From Desulfosudis oleivorans (GTDB taxonomy: Bacteria; Desulfobacterota; Desulfobacteria; Desulfobacterales; SURF-7), in NCBI GenBank assembly GCA_020723325.1, contig DYJD01000012.1, forward strand, positions 22,186-86,185: a stretch of 64,000 bases of DNA, given 5' to 3'. Of this stretch, positions 1 through 8,496 are shown piece after piece; positions within the stretch are counted from its first letter, which is position 1, and each line of letters opens with the position of its first letter. A program made the position numbers and the translations under genes. The notes under the pieces were generated by a model. The model was not told the DNA's origin. It did no database searches and saw only the letters and a program-made list of their open reading frames with translations.

Positions 1-77
1 AACCAATCAGGGGCAGGGATAGTTATGTTAGCCGCAGGTGGAGAGATGCTGTACGACCGAAGGAAGAACAGCGTCTC

Positions 78-1097
78 TCATACAGTGGGAAAACAAAAAC
101 CATTGAACTTGTCAAGATTCCAGAAGTGCTGATGCGCTTTCCTGCCGATCGGTTCAACTGATTGATCTAAATGCTTTTGTTCGCTGCGCATGTTGTCTAC
201 AATGTACTGAAGGTGCTTAGTTCTTGTTCCGCAACATCCTCCCAGCAGTTTTATACCAAAACGTTTGTTCAATTCAATCATTCGCATGCCCCAATCCGTA
301 ATATCATCAGCACGGTTTTCCCCAGTTTCATCAAGTTCAGAATGCTCAAGTGAAGAAGCGTTAGCCTGATATCCTATTAATCGCAAAAGTACGGATGAAG
401 GTTGTTTTTGAGGATTGAGAAAAGAGGGATAGGAACAACCGATCATATAGCCAAGTGGAGGTTCAATAAAAGAGCCATCGATCCTATCAATTACATACTC
501 GAGGCTGCTGCCATCAAGTAATTTTCCTTGACGGTTAATGATAAAATTTAAGACATATGGAACCCCTCTTCCTTCCATTGCCAAAGCGATACCGATTGCC
601 TCAGAAACTGCTGGCAAAGGCCCAGCAGTTAATAAATCGATTTGACATTCACAAAGTTGGTCAAGCTGCCAGGCATGAAATTTTCGTGATTCATCTTCGG
701 AAAGCGCCTCTTCAGGACGATAAGGGTTATTCTTACAGCCGATGTTACCAGCAAGTAAAATATTGTTGTCGAATTCTCCAAACGCTTCAGAAAGTTCTTT
801 CAAAAATTGAACAGCATCGGCATTTACCTTCTTATGGATTTTTGCCTCCAAAAGTCGCTCATGGTTGGCCCTCCAAGTGGGAGTTAAAATCAAGATGGGC
901 AGATTTGCTTGATGGGCTATAGAGATGTAACTATGATAAAGCTCGGTTAATATCTTTTTTTGGATGCCGTCATAAATCAGAAGCGCATTTCCGAGACTTG
1001 GATGCAAACTAACATCGTTTGATCTCCTGAGAGCTTCTTCGATTGAGCCCTCGATCAAAATCAAATCATTGTCTTTAAGTATTCTATGTATCTTCAT
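78..1097 (-). CDS. homocysteine S-methyltransferase family protein
   Basis: A 339-aa cytosolic protein of the Zn-dependent homocysteine S-methyltransferase (BHMT/MmuM) fold, which moves a methyl group onto a thiol such as homocysteine. The C-terminal G-G-C-C-G-T motif (about residue 288) supplies two zinc cysteines. A further Cys in the segment G-C-S-Y-P (about residue 225) probably supplies the third ligand. Length is normal for the stand-alone family. The ATG at 1097 opens a continuous frame, but no strong ribosome site is visible. It lies alone on the minus strand, facing away from the C-GCAxxG selenoprotein gene, in AT-rich accessory DNA. The methyl donor cannot be told from sequence. Confidence 0.85.
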   Translation of the reverse strand: MKIHRILKDNDLILIEGSIEEALRRSNDVSLHPSLGNALLIYDGIQKKILTELYHSYISIAHQANLPILILTPTWRANHERLLEAKIHKKVNADAVQFLKELSEAFGEFDNNILLAGNIGCKNNPYRPEEALSEDESRKFHAWQLDQLCECQIDLLTAGPLPAVSEAIGIALAMEGRGVPYVLNFIINRQGKLLDGSSLEYVIDRIDGSFIEPPLGYMIGCSYPSFLNPQKQPSSVLLRLIGYQANASSLEHSELDETGENRADDITDWGMRMIELNKRFGIKLLGGCCGTRTKHLQYIVDNMRSEQKHLDQSVEPIGRKAHQHFWNLDKFNGFCFPTV

Positions 1098-1520
1098 CTA
1101 ATCGTTTGAACACTAACGTGACGTCTGGTTTCTTCCATCCGAGCGAATTGTAGAATTGGCCAGGTCAAAATCCCCAAGCAACAAGATGGAAAATATAATC
1201 TAATCTCTTAAAATCGTCAATCTTTTTCATCCTGCGTTCCTCGTTTTATCTTTGCTTTGCATGCGCCTTTTGGCGCCCTCCTTCTACCGATAACTTTTTC
1301 GCTCGAACTTCAGCAGATGGTCATGGACTCATGTGGTTCCGCCATTGTCTTCGGCTAATAGTTATGATAATAGAGCAATAAATTTATTATCTCTATCAGG
1401 ATTCACGTACGAGGGACTTTCACCCTATAAGATCACGCCCATGTCGGGCCTACACAAATAGGGCCTATCGAGCTTGGGGTCTGCCGGGTATGCCATGTTG
1501 GGCTAATAGAAAGAGGGAAA
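1098..1520. other. intergenic region without a gene
   Basis: A 423-bp AT-rich spacer between two divergent genes. The only structure recognised is the group II intron-like fragment listed separately. The right end carries the ribosome site AGAGGGA used by the selenoprotein gene at 1521. Confidence 0.6.
1330..1455 (-). mobile_element. possible group II intron domain I remnant
   Basis: Read on the minus strand, the segment contains GGTGAAAGTCCC (1413-1424) preceded by a GGGCGTGAT stretch, and AGCCGAAG (1349-1356) further downstream. These words resemble conserved parts of bacterial group II intron domain I. There is no reverse transcriptase and no domain V/VI that I can see, so it would be a 5' relic. 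The call rests on recalled motif similarity only. Confidence 0.35.
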
Positions 1521-1964
1521 ATGATATCGAGTAAAATTAATACCGCAACTGAAAAATTTTTAAACGGATATAATTGAGCACAATCAGCACTTTACGCTTT
1601 CCGGGAAGAAGGCGACTTGTCAGAGGAAATGGCCTTAAAGATTGCATGTGGTTTGGGAGCAGGCATGGCACGAAAAGAAGAAGTCTGCGGAGCAGTGACA
1701 GGCGGTATTCTCGTCTTGGGAATGCGGTATGGAAGGGGCTCCAAAGACGACCGATCTGCCCAGGAGCTGACATATATAAAAACACGAAAACTGATGGACG
1801 AATTTTCGGAAAAGCATGGAACGGTTATCTGTCGTAAGTTGTTAAACGATTGTGATTTGATGACAGAAGAAGGTCAAAAATACTTCAAAGAGAATGATTT
1901 GCTTAATAAATTGTGTGTACCGTGTGTTCAAAGCATAGTGATGATTCTCGAAGAAAAACATTAG
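1521..1964 (+). CDS. C-GCAxxG-C-C family selenoprotein (in-frame UGA, Sec19)
   Basis: The frame opens at ATG 1521 behind AGAGGGA and reads 147 aa if the TGA at 1575-1577 is decoded as selenocysteine. The residues around it read F-L-N-G-Y-N-U-A-Q-S-A-L, where the family normally has N-C-A-Q. Downstream are V-C-G-A-V-T-G-G (the GCAxxG part) and the later C and C-V-P-C cysteines, so the whole redox motif of the C-GCAxxG-C-C family is present with Sec replacing the first Cys. Ignoring the TGA leaves a 115-aa protein that lacks this first motif. A hairpin at 1595-1614 fits a bacterial SECIS. The family is a small probable redox protein of unknown role; NCBI names it a (seleno)protein family. Confidence 0.85.
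1595..1614 (+). promoter_or_regulatory. bacterial SECIS hairpin for Sec19
   Basis: CGCTTTC (1595-1601) pairs with GAAGGCG (1608-1614), 7 bp including one G-U, around the 6-nt loop CGGGAA with G in second place. The loop begins 24 nt after the UGA. This fits the published bSECIS limits (UGA-to-loop distance 16-37 nt, G within the first two loop bases). Confidence 0.75.
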
Positions 1965-2057
1965 AAGTGCCCAAGCGGCTTGAGAAGGAAACCAAAAGCT
2001 CGCCGGTTGACAAATAAACAGTTTGTTTTTGATGCCACTCAGCCGTGCAGTTAGCCC

Positions 2058-2777
2058 TCAGTTTGCTTTAATTGCGCCGAAAGCAGCAAAGCAAGAATTC
2101 TTGTGCAAAAGCTCAATATCACTAAAACCAACCCTACGTAAGAGGTCCAATTGAAATGTAACTGGCCTTGGAGAATCTTCTTTATCGATATAGCCAAAGA
2201 CTTTATCTCTATAGGATTCCCCACCAATCGAACATAAATATTCACCATATCGGTTCCACATCAGCGAATGAACAGCGGCTGTTTCATGCGAAACTAAATC
2301 TGTTATCCATGCGCTGCCGCCAGGGGCCGTTAGACGATAGATTTTGCGAAAAGTTGATGTCCAATCCTGGTCATCTCGCAAATGGTGCAAAACAGCTGCC
2401 GCCAAAATTACATCATACTTTTGTTCGGGCAAATCAACAGAACGAAAATCTCCATGAAATATTCTGATGTTGCCAGAATTCACTTCAGAGATTCGCTCTT
2501 GAGCTCTTTTCAGCATTGGCAAGCTTAGATCAACAAGATCACAGTCAAATATTGAAACATAACTTGATAATTTAATTGTATTGTTTCCTGCACCGCAGCC
2601 AATATCCAGAACGCTCTGTATCTTTTTGGTTGATCTGTAGGCCGCCTGCGCTATCAGCTCCATTGCCAACGGTGCATCAATCGTTGCAGTTTGTCCAGTT
2701 TCGACATTTGAAAACCGTTCAACGTCCTTATCAAATCTTTGCCTTATTTCATCTATGGATGATTTGTTCTCTATCAT
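2058..2777 (-). CDS. class I SAM-dependent methyltransferase
   Basis: A 239-aa soluble methyltransferase. Motif I, V-L-D-I-G-C-G-A-G, is near residue 57 and binds S-adenosylmethionine. It is followed by an acidic strand (F-D-C-D-L-V-D-L-S), the motif G-D-F-R-S-V-D, and a post-motif region with A-V-L-H-H-L-R as in small-molecule methyltransferases. The substrate cannot be assigned. It reads away from the selenoprotein gene and ends about 90 bp beyond that gene's stop. Codon use is AT-rich like the rest of the left 4 kb, which suggests acquisition. The ribosome site (GAAAGA) is weak. Confidence 0.8.
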   Translation of the reverse strand: MIENKSSIDEIRQRFDKDVERFSNVETGQTATIDAPLAMELIAQAAYRSTKKIQSVLDIGCGAGNNTIKLSSYVSIFDCDLVDLSLPMLKRAQERISEVNSGNIRIFHGDFRSVDLPEQKYDVILAAAVLHHLRDDQDWTSTFRKIYRLTAPGGSAWITDLVSHETAAVHSLMWNRYGEYLCSIGGESYRDKVFGYIDKEDSPRPVTFQLDLLRRVGFSDIELLHKNSCFAAFGAIKAN

Positions 2778-2824
2778 TCTTTCAATTTTTCAGTATTTAA
2801 GGCTAACATATATTGTTAAGCCAA

Positions 2825-3496
2825 TTACTTACCATCCGCGGACAAGGCCGGAGACAAAGTTCTTTTTCGGTTGCTGGTTAGTTGTTTGGGATCATACCCG
2901 TCGAAATCACAGATATATGCTTCTTTCGTGCCGGTCCCGGTGGAGATAAAAACAATCTTGCTGTCAAAAAGTCCTTCTAGACCTGTTAGTAATTTTATGA
3001 CTTCACTACAAAAGTTGCGGATAACACAGCGCTGGTTGGACGCATCGATTTTATATGATTTTTCCAGCAGGAGCGTCGATTTACAGGTATCAAAAAGACG
3101 CAATTCCAGCCAGGTGTCTCCTCCGGTTTGGATCAATCCGCCGGCGATGAGCAATTCGGTACCGATACTTGTCCAATTTTTGAAATTGATTTTCTCGATG
3201 GAAACGCCCTTTTCCTGGGGATTTTTCAAAAAAGCGCCATGCTCAATCATCTTAAAATAGCACGTGAAATCCAGAGTCTCCTCGATCAGTTTGGTTCCTT
3301 CGCGGGCCATGGTATCTCCGCTTTCCGCTTTGATTGAATTCTGAAAGCGCGGTACGGCCAAGGGAATTTTCTTTAAATTTGCGCCCCGGATTACCAGATA
3401 GGTATAATCGGCCAGACTTTCGCCCGGCGCCAACAGCCCCCAGATAAAAAGCAATAGACTAACCGCAAAAACGTTTTTAATTACTTCCTTAACCAT
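2825..3496 (-). pseudogene. tolB: truncated TolB: N-terminal domain only
   Basis: 223 aa with a signal-like hydrophobic N terminus, followed by the TolB amino-terminal domain (about residues 40-170) and the first propeller strand. It stops with S-P-A-L-S-A-D-G-K, exactly where each blade of TolB carries its S-P-D-G-K signature. Intact TolB is about 430 aa with a six-bladed propeller that binds Pal, so roughly half is missing. No propeller sequence follows in any frame, because the methyltransferase gene begins there. No tolQRA or pal is adjacent. It is probably a recombination relic; the N domain could still be made. Confidence 0.75.
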
Positions 3497-3530
3497 TTTT
3501 TAAGCCATGCTGTCCATCAACAATATGTCA

Positions 3531-3959
3531 TTATCTTAAATAAAACGGATTAATGATTGTGAGCGATTTTATCTTTTGCTTATGTTGAAAATCCTCAGAG
3601 AAAAGGATATTGCAATCCGCTTGCAAGGCTGCAGCGATGATGAGCGTATCATAAAAAGGAAGTTTCCATCTTGCCATGATATCCATGGCACTATGATAAA
3701 GGCCGACACCGGCATATATCTCACATAAAGGCCCCAGCACCATATCAAAATATCTTTTGCAATCTTCAATGGAGAGAGGAACGACAAATTTTTTTGTAGC
3801 CACATTAATGAATTCTTGAACAACCTGATAACTGATACAGGCATTGCGATCCATCAACGCTTTTCGCACAATGCTGTTGGATAATCTCTGCTTATCCGGC
3901 TCATCCGGATGAAATGTATAAACCAAAATATTCGTATCAATGAAAAATTTATCTTTCAT
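3531..3959 (-). CDS. PIN-domain ribonuclease toxin (VapC-like)
   Basis: A 142-aa PIN-fold protein. The N terminus F-I-D-T-N-I-L-V-Y has the first catalytic Asp. Q-E-F (about residue 48) and Y-D-T-L-I-I-A-A-A supply the next acidic residues, and the fourth lies in F-S-E-D-F. Known VapC toxins cut tRNA or rRNA. Its start overlaps the stop of the upstream antitoxin gene by 11 bp, the usual arrangement for translational coupling of a type II pair. Confidence 0.85.
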   Translation of the reverse strand: MKDKFFIDTNILVYTFHPDEPDKQRLSNSIVRKALMDRNACISYQVVQEFINVATKKFVVPLSIEDCKRYFDMVLGPLCEIYAGVGLYHSAMDIMARWKLPFYDTLIIAAALQADCNILFSEDFQHKQKIKSLTIINPFYLR

Positions 3960-4170
3960 TTCGCTCGTCCCGCGAGAAGGTCTTGCCAGCTCTTGAATAT
4001 TGCAAAGAATTAATTAGAATATCATAGGACTTATCATCGATACCCGCATTGGTATACCTTCTAAGCCACTCGCGGAAGGCTAAATTCAAGCTGGTATTTT
4101 CTTTTTCGGCTCGTTTTCGTGCTTTTCGAATCAATTCTTCGTCGGCACTCAGGGTAATATTTTTTAGCAT
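3949..4170 (-). CDS. type II antitoxin of PIN toxin pair
   Basis: A 73-aa protein with a probable ribbon-helix-helix N terminus (I-T-L-S-A-D-E-E-L-I-R-K-A-R-K-R-A) and a charged C-terminal tail, as in antitoxins that bind the toxin through their tail. The ATG at 4170 lies behind a strong AGGAGGGGG. It is the first gene of the pair with the PIN toxin. An inverted repeat, ACACT-GCCAT-AGTGT, lies about 30 bp upstream and could be the autoregulatory operator. Confidence 0.8.
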   Translation of the reverse strand: MLKNITLSADEELIRKARKRAEKENTSLNLAFREWLRRYTNAGIDDKSYDILINSLQYSRAGKTFSRDERNER

Positions 4171-4200
4171 AGCCCCCTCCTGGCAACATTAACAAAGTGC

Positions 4201-4215
4201 ACACTGCCATAGTGT
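4201..4215. promoter_or_regulatory. candidate toxin-antitoxin operator
   Basis: Inverted repeat ACACT-GCCAT-AGTGT just upstream of the antitoxin start. Its position fits autorepression, but the arms are short. Confidence 0.35.
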
Positions 4216-4426
4216 AAACTCTATAAAACTTTTTACTCAAGATTGTCAAGGGGAAAAAGCCCAGTGCCGTAGGACAGTTTCGCAGCCGTATCAACAGATT
4301 AGGCGGCAGCACCAACCACTTTATCCTGAAGAAAATGGGCCTGCAACTGCACGACATGCTCGACCTGTTCTAAAAGAATGAAATAAGGCCTTGATCATAG
4401 TTTCGGCAGCACATTCCGCGCCACGT

Positions 4427-6130
4427 TTACATGCGATTCCCCTGCAGTAGATAGGCCCGCAGGTTGACTTTCTTGTTTTTGATGCCGAGCTTTTTACGGA
4501 TATTGTCCCGGTGAAACTCCACGGTTCGGGGCGAGACCCCTAAAAAATCCGCAATCTCCTTGGAGACTTTATTCTGGCGGATAAGGTTGATGACCTGAAT
4601 TTCCGTTGTAGTCAGTTTATGGATACCACCGGAAAGAAGCTGGATGAATGGGGCGCAGATCTCCAGAAAGTTCTGCTCCAGAATCTCCAGATAGATTTGC
4701 TGATGCTGGTTCAACTGGGACTTTTTCAGCAGTTCGAGATGGGGCCAAAGCACTTCCTTGATACTGAAGACCACTCGCTCCTCCAGTTCCCGTTTGTCGT
4801 TTTCGCGCTTCTTCAGCAGCACCTCAAGGGCCGTGTTAATGTCCTGCAGCTCCCGGGTGCGTTCTCTGACCTTCTCTTCCAGAGCCCCATGCATCTTCTT
4901 CAAATTGGTCTCCGCGTTCTTTTTCACCGTGATATCCAACAGGGTTTCAATGGCGCCGGTGATGCGATTGTCGGAATCCCGCAAAAAGGCCGAGGTCAGA
5001 TACAGCCATTTCCCTTTTTCACCCAGACCAGAAAAAAAAGCTTCCATTTCATACGCATCCTTGATCACTTCAGATCGGCGGCACTCGGTGGCGTAAAAAG
5101 CCGAAATCTCCTCCAGGGGGGCACCGTCGATCAGAAAGTCGGACAGAATGGGCTGTTTCAGGTATCGGGCCGCGATTTGCTTGTCCTTGCCGATGATATC
5201 CCCGGCCCGAACGCCGGTGAGATCTTCGCAAGCCTTGTTCCAGTGGGTGATGCAATGGGCTTTGTTGAGCACGATTGTTGGTATGGGCGAACCTTCGATG
5301 ATGGCTTTGAGTTGTTGTTCATAAAGCTTTTCGGCGGTCACATCCCGGGCGTAGCTGCGGAACCCGATTTTTCGGCCTTCCTCGTTGCGCTTTAAATTGG
5401 AGCGCACTTCGTAGTAGTGGATCAGCCCGTCTTTCATCCGACCCCGGATCAGCAAACCGCTTGCCGGCCGGCCGGTTTTCAGAATCCCGGTGTAAAAGGC
5501 AACCACCTGGTCCCAATCTTCCGGCAAGACATATTCCCGGAAATTCATTCCCATCAATTCAGTCCGGGTGAATCCGGAATGCCGCACCATGGCTTCATTG
5601 AAAAAGATGAGATTCCCCGCCACGTCCTGCTCAAAGAAAAACTCCTCGATATTCTCAACCAGCAAGCGGTATTTGCGCTCGCTTTCCGCCAACTCCTCCC
5701 GCATACGCTTGCGGTCGGAAATATCAAAGGCGTACAAGACCCGGATGACCCCGCCGTCAGCGGTTTTAATCTCGGCCGCGGCGACTTCCACGGTTCTCGG
5801 CCCTCCATCCCCCCTTAAAAAATCAAGCTCGAATTTGGTATCCCCCCTGCCCGGCTTGCGGCATAGACGTTTCCAGTCACCAAGCACAGCCCGACTGCTC
5901 TCTGATAAATGCTCCCGCAAGTCCCGTCCAAGGATATCGGCCATGGCGCATCCCACAATCCGGGCCATGGCCTGGTTGGCATACAAGCAGCGAAAGCCCT
6001 TGTCCATAACCGCGATTCCGGAATTTCCATGCTCGATGAGCAGGCTGGAAATAGGCGCCCATGGGTCTGTGGGTTTTCCCGCCGAATCCATCATCCGTCC
6101 GATATCCTTTGTGATATTAATCCACGGCAT
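4427..6130 (-). CDS. PAS-repeat transcriptional regulator with LuxR-type HTH
   Basis: 567 aa. The ATG at 6130 is preferred to the GTG three bases upstream because a GGGAG site precedes it. Three PAS-type sensor segments run from about residue 25 to 400, and PAC motifs follow the first two (about 130 and 255). A coiled coil rich in E/K/R follows (about 400-470). A LuxR/NarL-type helix-turn-helix closes the protein (T-T-T-E-I-Q-V-I-N-L-I, then S-P-R-T-V-E-F-H-R). There is no histidine kinase or receiver domain, so it is a one-component sensor-regulator with unknown ligand. It is divergent from the acyl-CoA dehydrogenase at 6450 and shares a 319-bp intergenic region with it. Confidence 0.85.
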   Translation of the reverse strand: MPWINITKDIGRMMDSAGKPTDPWAPISSLLIEHGNSGIAVMDKGFRCLYANQAMARIVGCAMADILGRDLREHLSESSRAVLGDWKRLCRKPGRGDTKFELDFLRGDGGPRTVEVAAAEIKTADGGVIRVLYAFDISDRKRMREELAESERKYRLLVENIEEFFFEQDVAGNLIFFNEAMVRHSGFTRTELMGMNFREYVLPEDWDQVVAFYTGILKTGRPASGLLIRGRMKDGLIHYYEVRSNLKRNEEGRKIGFRSYARDVTAEKLYEQQLKAIIEGSPIPTIVLNKAHCITHWNKACEDLTGVRAGDIIGKDKQIAARYLKQPILSDFLIDGAPLEEISAFYATECRRSEVIKDAYEMEAFFSGLGEKGKWLYLTSAFLRDSDNRITGAIETLLDITVKKNAETNLKKMHGALEEKVRERTRELQDINTALEVLLKKRENDKRELEERVVFSIKEVLWPHLELLKKSQLNQHQQIYLEILEQNFLEICAPFIQLLSGGIHKLTTTEIQVINLIRQNKVSKEIADFLGVSPRTVEFHRDNIRKKLGIKNKKVNLRAYLLQGNRM

Positions 6131-6449
6131 CACTATCAGCTCCCTGATTTTTCATTGCAGTCGCTCCGGAAATTGCCGCGGCCCGATTCAAATTTTTTAA
6201 TGCGTATACGGGATTCTTTGACCGTATTTTGACAAGGTCTTTGTGGATGGCCCGCATGGCATTTTCATATAGAAAATCCAAGTTTTTTAATGTTCCAAAA
6301 CGAATATAACCTGCAAGCGCTGTTGCTATTATCAGGTAAAACCTCGTATTTTGGCAAGTGAAAAACGGGGATTGTCATCCCCAGGGCTGTCCAAGTAAAT
6401 ATATTTTTTTGCTGTGACTTAAAATATTATCATTTTGGAGGAAACCCGC
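6131..6449. other. divergent intergenic region with inverted repeat
   Basis: 319 bp between the PAS/LuxR regulator and the acyl-CoA dehydrogenase. It contains the inverted repeat GGGGAT-TGTC-ATCCCC at 6367-6382, with no T-run after it, so it looks more like a protein-binding site than a terminator. No convincing promoter hexamers were fixed. The GGAGG site at 6437-6441 sets the ATG at 6450. Confidence 0.45.
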
Positions 6450-8144
6450 ATGTTGCTCAATCCCAAAAAACTGGACAAAACCTATCCGGACCAAGAAACC
6501 CGGGACATCATGAAAAAGACCATCGACTTTTTCGAAAACATGGGCCTGGCCAAGTGCAAGGAGGATTATTTTTCAGCCCGCTGGTACACCGAGTTCATCG
6601 ATTTCATGAAAAAGGAACAAATCATGGCCAAACTCCTGACCCCCACCGGCTACGGCGAAAACGCCCGCTGGGACACCGCTCGGGTCGTGGAGTTCGCTGA
6701 GATTCTGGGATTTTACGGCCTTACGTATTGGTATTGCTTTCAAGTATCGGCCCTGGGCCTGGGCCCCATCTGGATCGGCAAGAATGAGGCGGTGAAGCAA
6801 AAGGCCGCCCGGCTCCTGAAGGAAGGCGCCATTTTCGGCTTCGGCCTTTCGGAAAAAGAACACGGCGCCGACATCTATTCCACCGACATGATGCTCCATC
6901 CCCAACCCGACGGCACTTACAAGGCCAAGGGCGACAAATACTATATCGGCAACGGCAACGAAGCCGCCCTGGTTTCCACCTTCGGCAAAATCGCCGGCAC
7001 CGATGATTATGTATTCTTCGTGGTGGACTCCAAACACGAAAAATATGAATGCACCAAAAACATCATTTTCAATCAGGATTATGTGGCCGAGTATGTGCTT
7101 CATGACTATCCCATCACCGCAGCCGATATCACGGACAAGGGCCGGGAAGCCTGGGACGCATCTCTGAACACCATCAACATCATGAAATTCAATCTGGGCT
7201 GGGCTTCCATCGGCATCTGCGAGCATGCTTTTTACGAGGCCATGGACCATGCCGCAGGCCGCAATCTGTTCGGCAAATACGTCACGGATTTCACCCATAT
7301 CCGCCAGCTTTTTGTGGATGCCTACTGCCGTCTTTACGCCATGAAGGCCTTTGCCTTGCGGGCCACGGACTATATGCGCTCGGCTTCGGAAAATGACCGC
7401 CGCTACCTGCTTTACAACCCCATGGTGAAAATGAAGGTCACCACCCAGGGTGAAGAAGTCATCAACCAGCTCTGGGACATCATCGCCGCCAAAGGTTTTG
7501 AAAAGGACACCTATTTTTCCAATGCGGCCATCGATATCCGGGCCCTGCCCAAGCTGGAAGGCACTGTGCATGTGAACATGGCCCTCATCATCAAATTCAT
7601 GCCCAATTACTTCTTCAATCCCGGCCGGTTTCCGGAAATTCCCAAACGGGATGACGCCCGCAACGATGATTTCCTCTTTTGCCAGGGCCCCACCAAAGGC
7701 CTGGGCAAGACGCGCTTCCACGACTACAATATCGCCTATGGGAAATACGATCTGCCCAATATCAAAATATTCCGGGAGCAGATCGAGGTTTTCAAGGAGT
7801 TCATGATGGTTTCCATGGAATCCATGAACGCCCAGTCCGAGGATATTGATTTTCTCCTTAATGTAGGCGAGTTGTTCACTCTGGTGGCCTACGGCCAGCT
7901 CATTCTGGAAAACAAGGAGATTTACAGCATCGAAGATGATCTCATCGAGCAGATCTTCGACTTCATGATCCGGGATTTTTCCAAGTTCTCCCTGCAAATC
8001 TACAGTAAAAAAATCGCCACCCCCAAACAGCAGGAAATCTGTTTAAAAATGCTCCGCAGGCCGGTGGTGGACGAGGCCCGCTACGACCGGGTATGGAAAA
8101 ACCATGTCTATGCCATGAAGGGGGCCTATACCATGAACCCCTGA
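6450..8144 (+). CDS. acyl-CoA dehydrogenase family protein
   Basis: 564 aa, long for the family. The ATG at 6450 has GGAGG eight bases upstream; the in-frame TTG at 6435 overlaps that site and is rejected. The middle region has the FAD-side features F-G-F-G-L-S-E-K-E-H-G-A-D and Y-Y-I-G-N-G. The C-terminal half retains L-E-G-T, the usual position of the catalytic Glu. It should oxidise an acyl-CoA at the alpha-beta bond and pass electrons to ETF; an etfBA pair lies at 33-35 kb. The C-terminal extension of about 150 aa resembles that of large FadE-like forms. Substrate is unknown. A hairpin terminator follows. Confidence 0.85.
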   Translation: MLLNPKKLDKTYPDQETRDIMKKTIDFFENMGLAKCKEDYFSARWYTEFIDFMKKEQIMAKLLTPTGYGENARWDTARVVEFAEILGFYGLTYWYCFQVSALGLGPIWIGKNEAVKQKAARLLKEGAIFGFGLSEKEHGADIYSTDMMLHPQPDGTYKAKGDKYYIGNGNEAALVSTFGKIAGTDDYVFFVVDSKHEKYECTKNIIFNQDYVAEYVLHDYPITAADITDKGREAWDASLNTINIMKFNLGWASIGICEHAFYEAMDHAAGRNLFGKYVTDFTHIRQLFVDAYCRLYAMKAFALRATDYMRSASENDRRYLLYNPMVKMKVTTQGEEVINQLWDIIAAKGFEKDTYFSNAAIDIRALPKLEGTVHVNMALIIKFMPNYFFNPGRFPEIPKRDDARNDDFLFCQGPTKGLGKTRFHDYNIAYGKYDLPNIKIFREQIEVFKEFMMVSMESMNAQSEDIDFLLNVGELFTLVAYGQLILENKEIYSIEDDLIEQIFDFMIRDFSKFSLQIYSKKIATPKQQEICLKMLRRPVVDEARYDRVWKNHVYAMKGAYTMNP

Positions 8145-8187
8145 TGGGCATTGTTTCCAGTCATTAACCTCAGCCCCATTTCAACAG

Positions 8188-8217
8188 AGGGAATACGAGC
8201 GTCTGCCCGTATTCCCT
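8188..8217 (+). terminator. hairpin terminator after acyl-CoA dehydrogenase
   Basis: AGGGAATACG (8188-8197) pairs perfectly with CGTATTCCCT (8208-8217), loop of 10. It is followed by only a short T-run, so termination may be partial or factor-assisted. Confidence 0.6.
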
Positions 8218-8290
8218 TTGTGCAAATTCTGATCATGCACCGCTGTACCTGGCATGGTGGCCTTGGAGCATAAATCTTAAGTTTTCCACC

Positions 8291-8380
8291 GTTGACCCCC
8301 AGAGCCAACGCCATGACCTCGCCGTAGGGGCGGTGCGCGAAGCGCCTTTACTCATCTGCAGGACGCCCCGTTCCGCCCCG
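8291..8380 (+). repeat. dispersed 90-bp repeat, copy A
   Basis: This segment matches the reverse complement of 20659-20748 over about 90 bp with scattered changes. The core, GGCGGTGCGCGAAGCGCC, is a degraded version of the perfect palindrome in copy B. It fills most of the 352-bp spacer between the dehydrogenase and the AOR gene. No protein is encoded. Confidence 0.7.
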
Positions 8381-8496
8381 TTGACGAATTCCTACAACGA
8401 TTAGCGCCATACCAGAAAAAATTAATGCAATTTAAGCCGATATTAAGCAGAGCCACTTAAGAGGAGACAAATGAATTTCAAACAAGGAGAATTGCG

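Noticed and set aside
4258..4373. Open stretch ending near 4373 that looks like the C-terminal end of a protein
   Set aside because: About 35 codons, no start, no family recognised; may be a relic of a lost gene.
4619..5395. 258-aa plus-strand frame inside the PAS/LuxR gene
   Set aside because: No ribosome site; it lies opposite the conserved PAS/coiled-coil coding.
6573..7997. 474-aa open frame on the minus strand inside the acyl-CoA dehydrogenase gene
   Set aside because: Exact antisense of a well-supported gene in GC-rich codons; composition (His/Gly/Val) is that of a shadow frame. The same holds for 10915-11943, 12871-13338, 30923-31834, 37280-38209 and 40821-41753.
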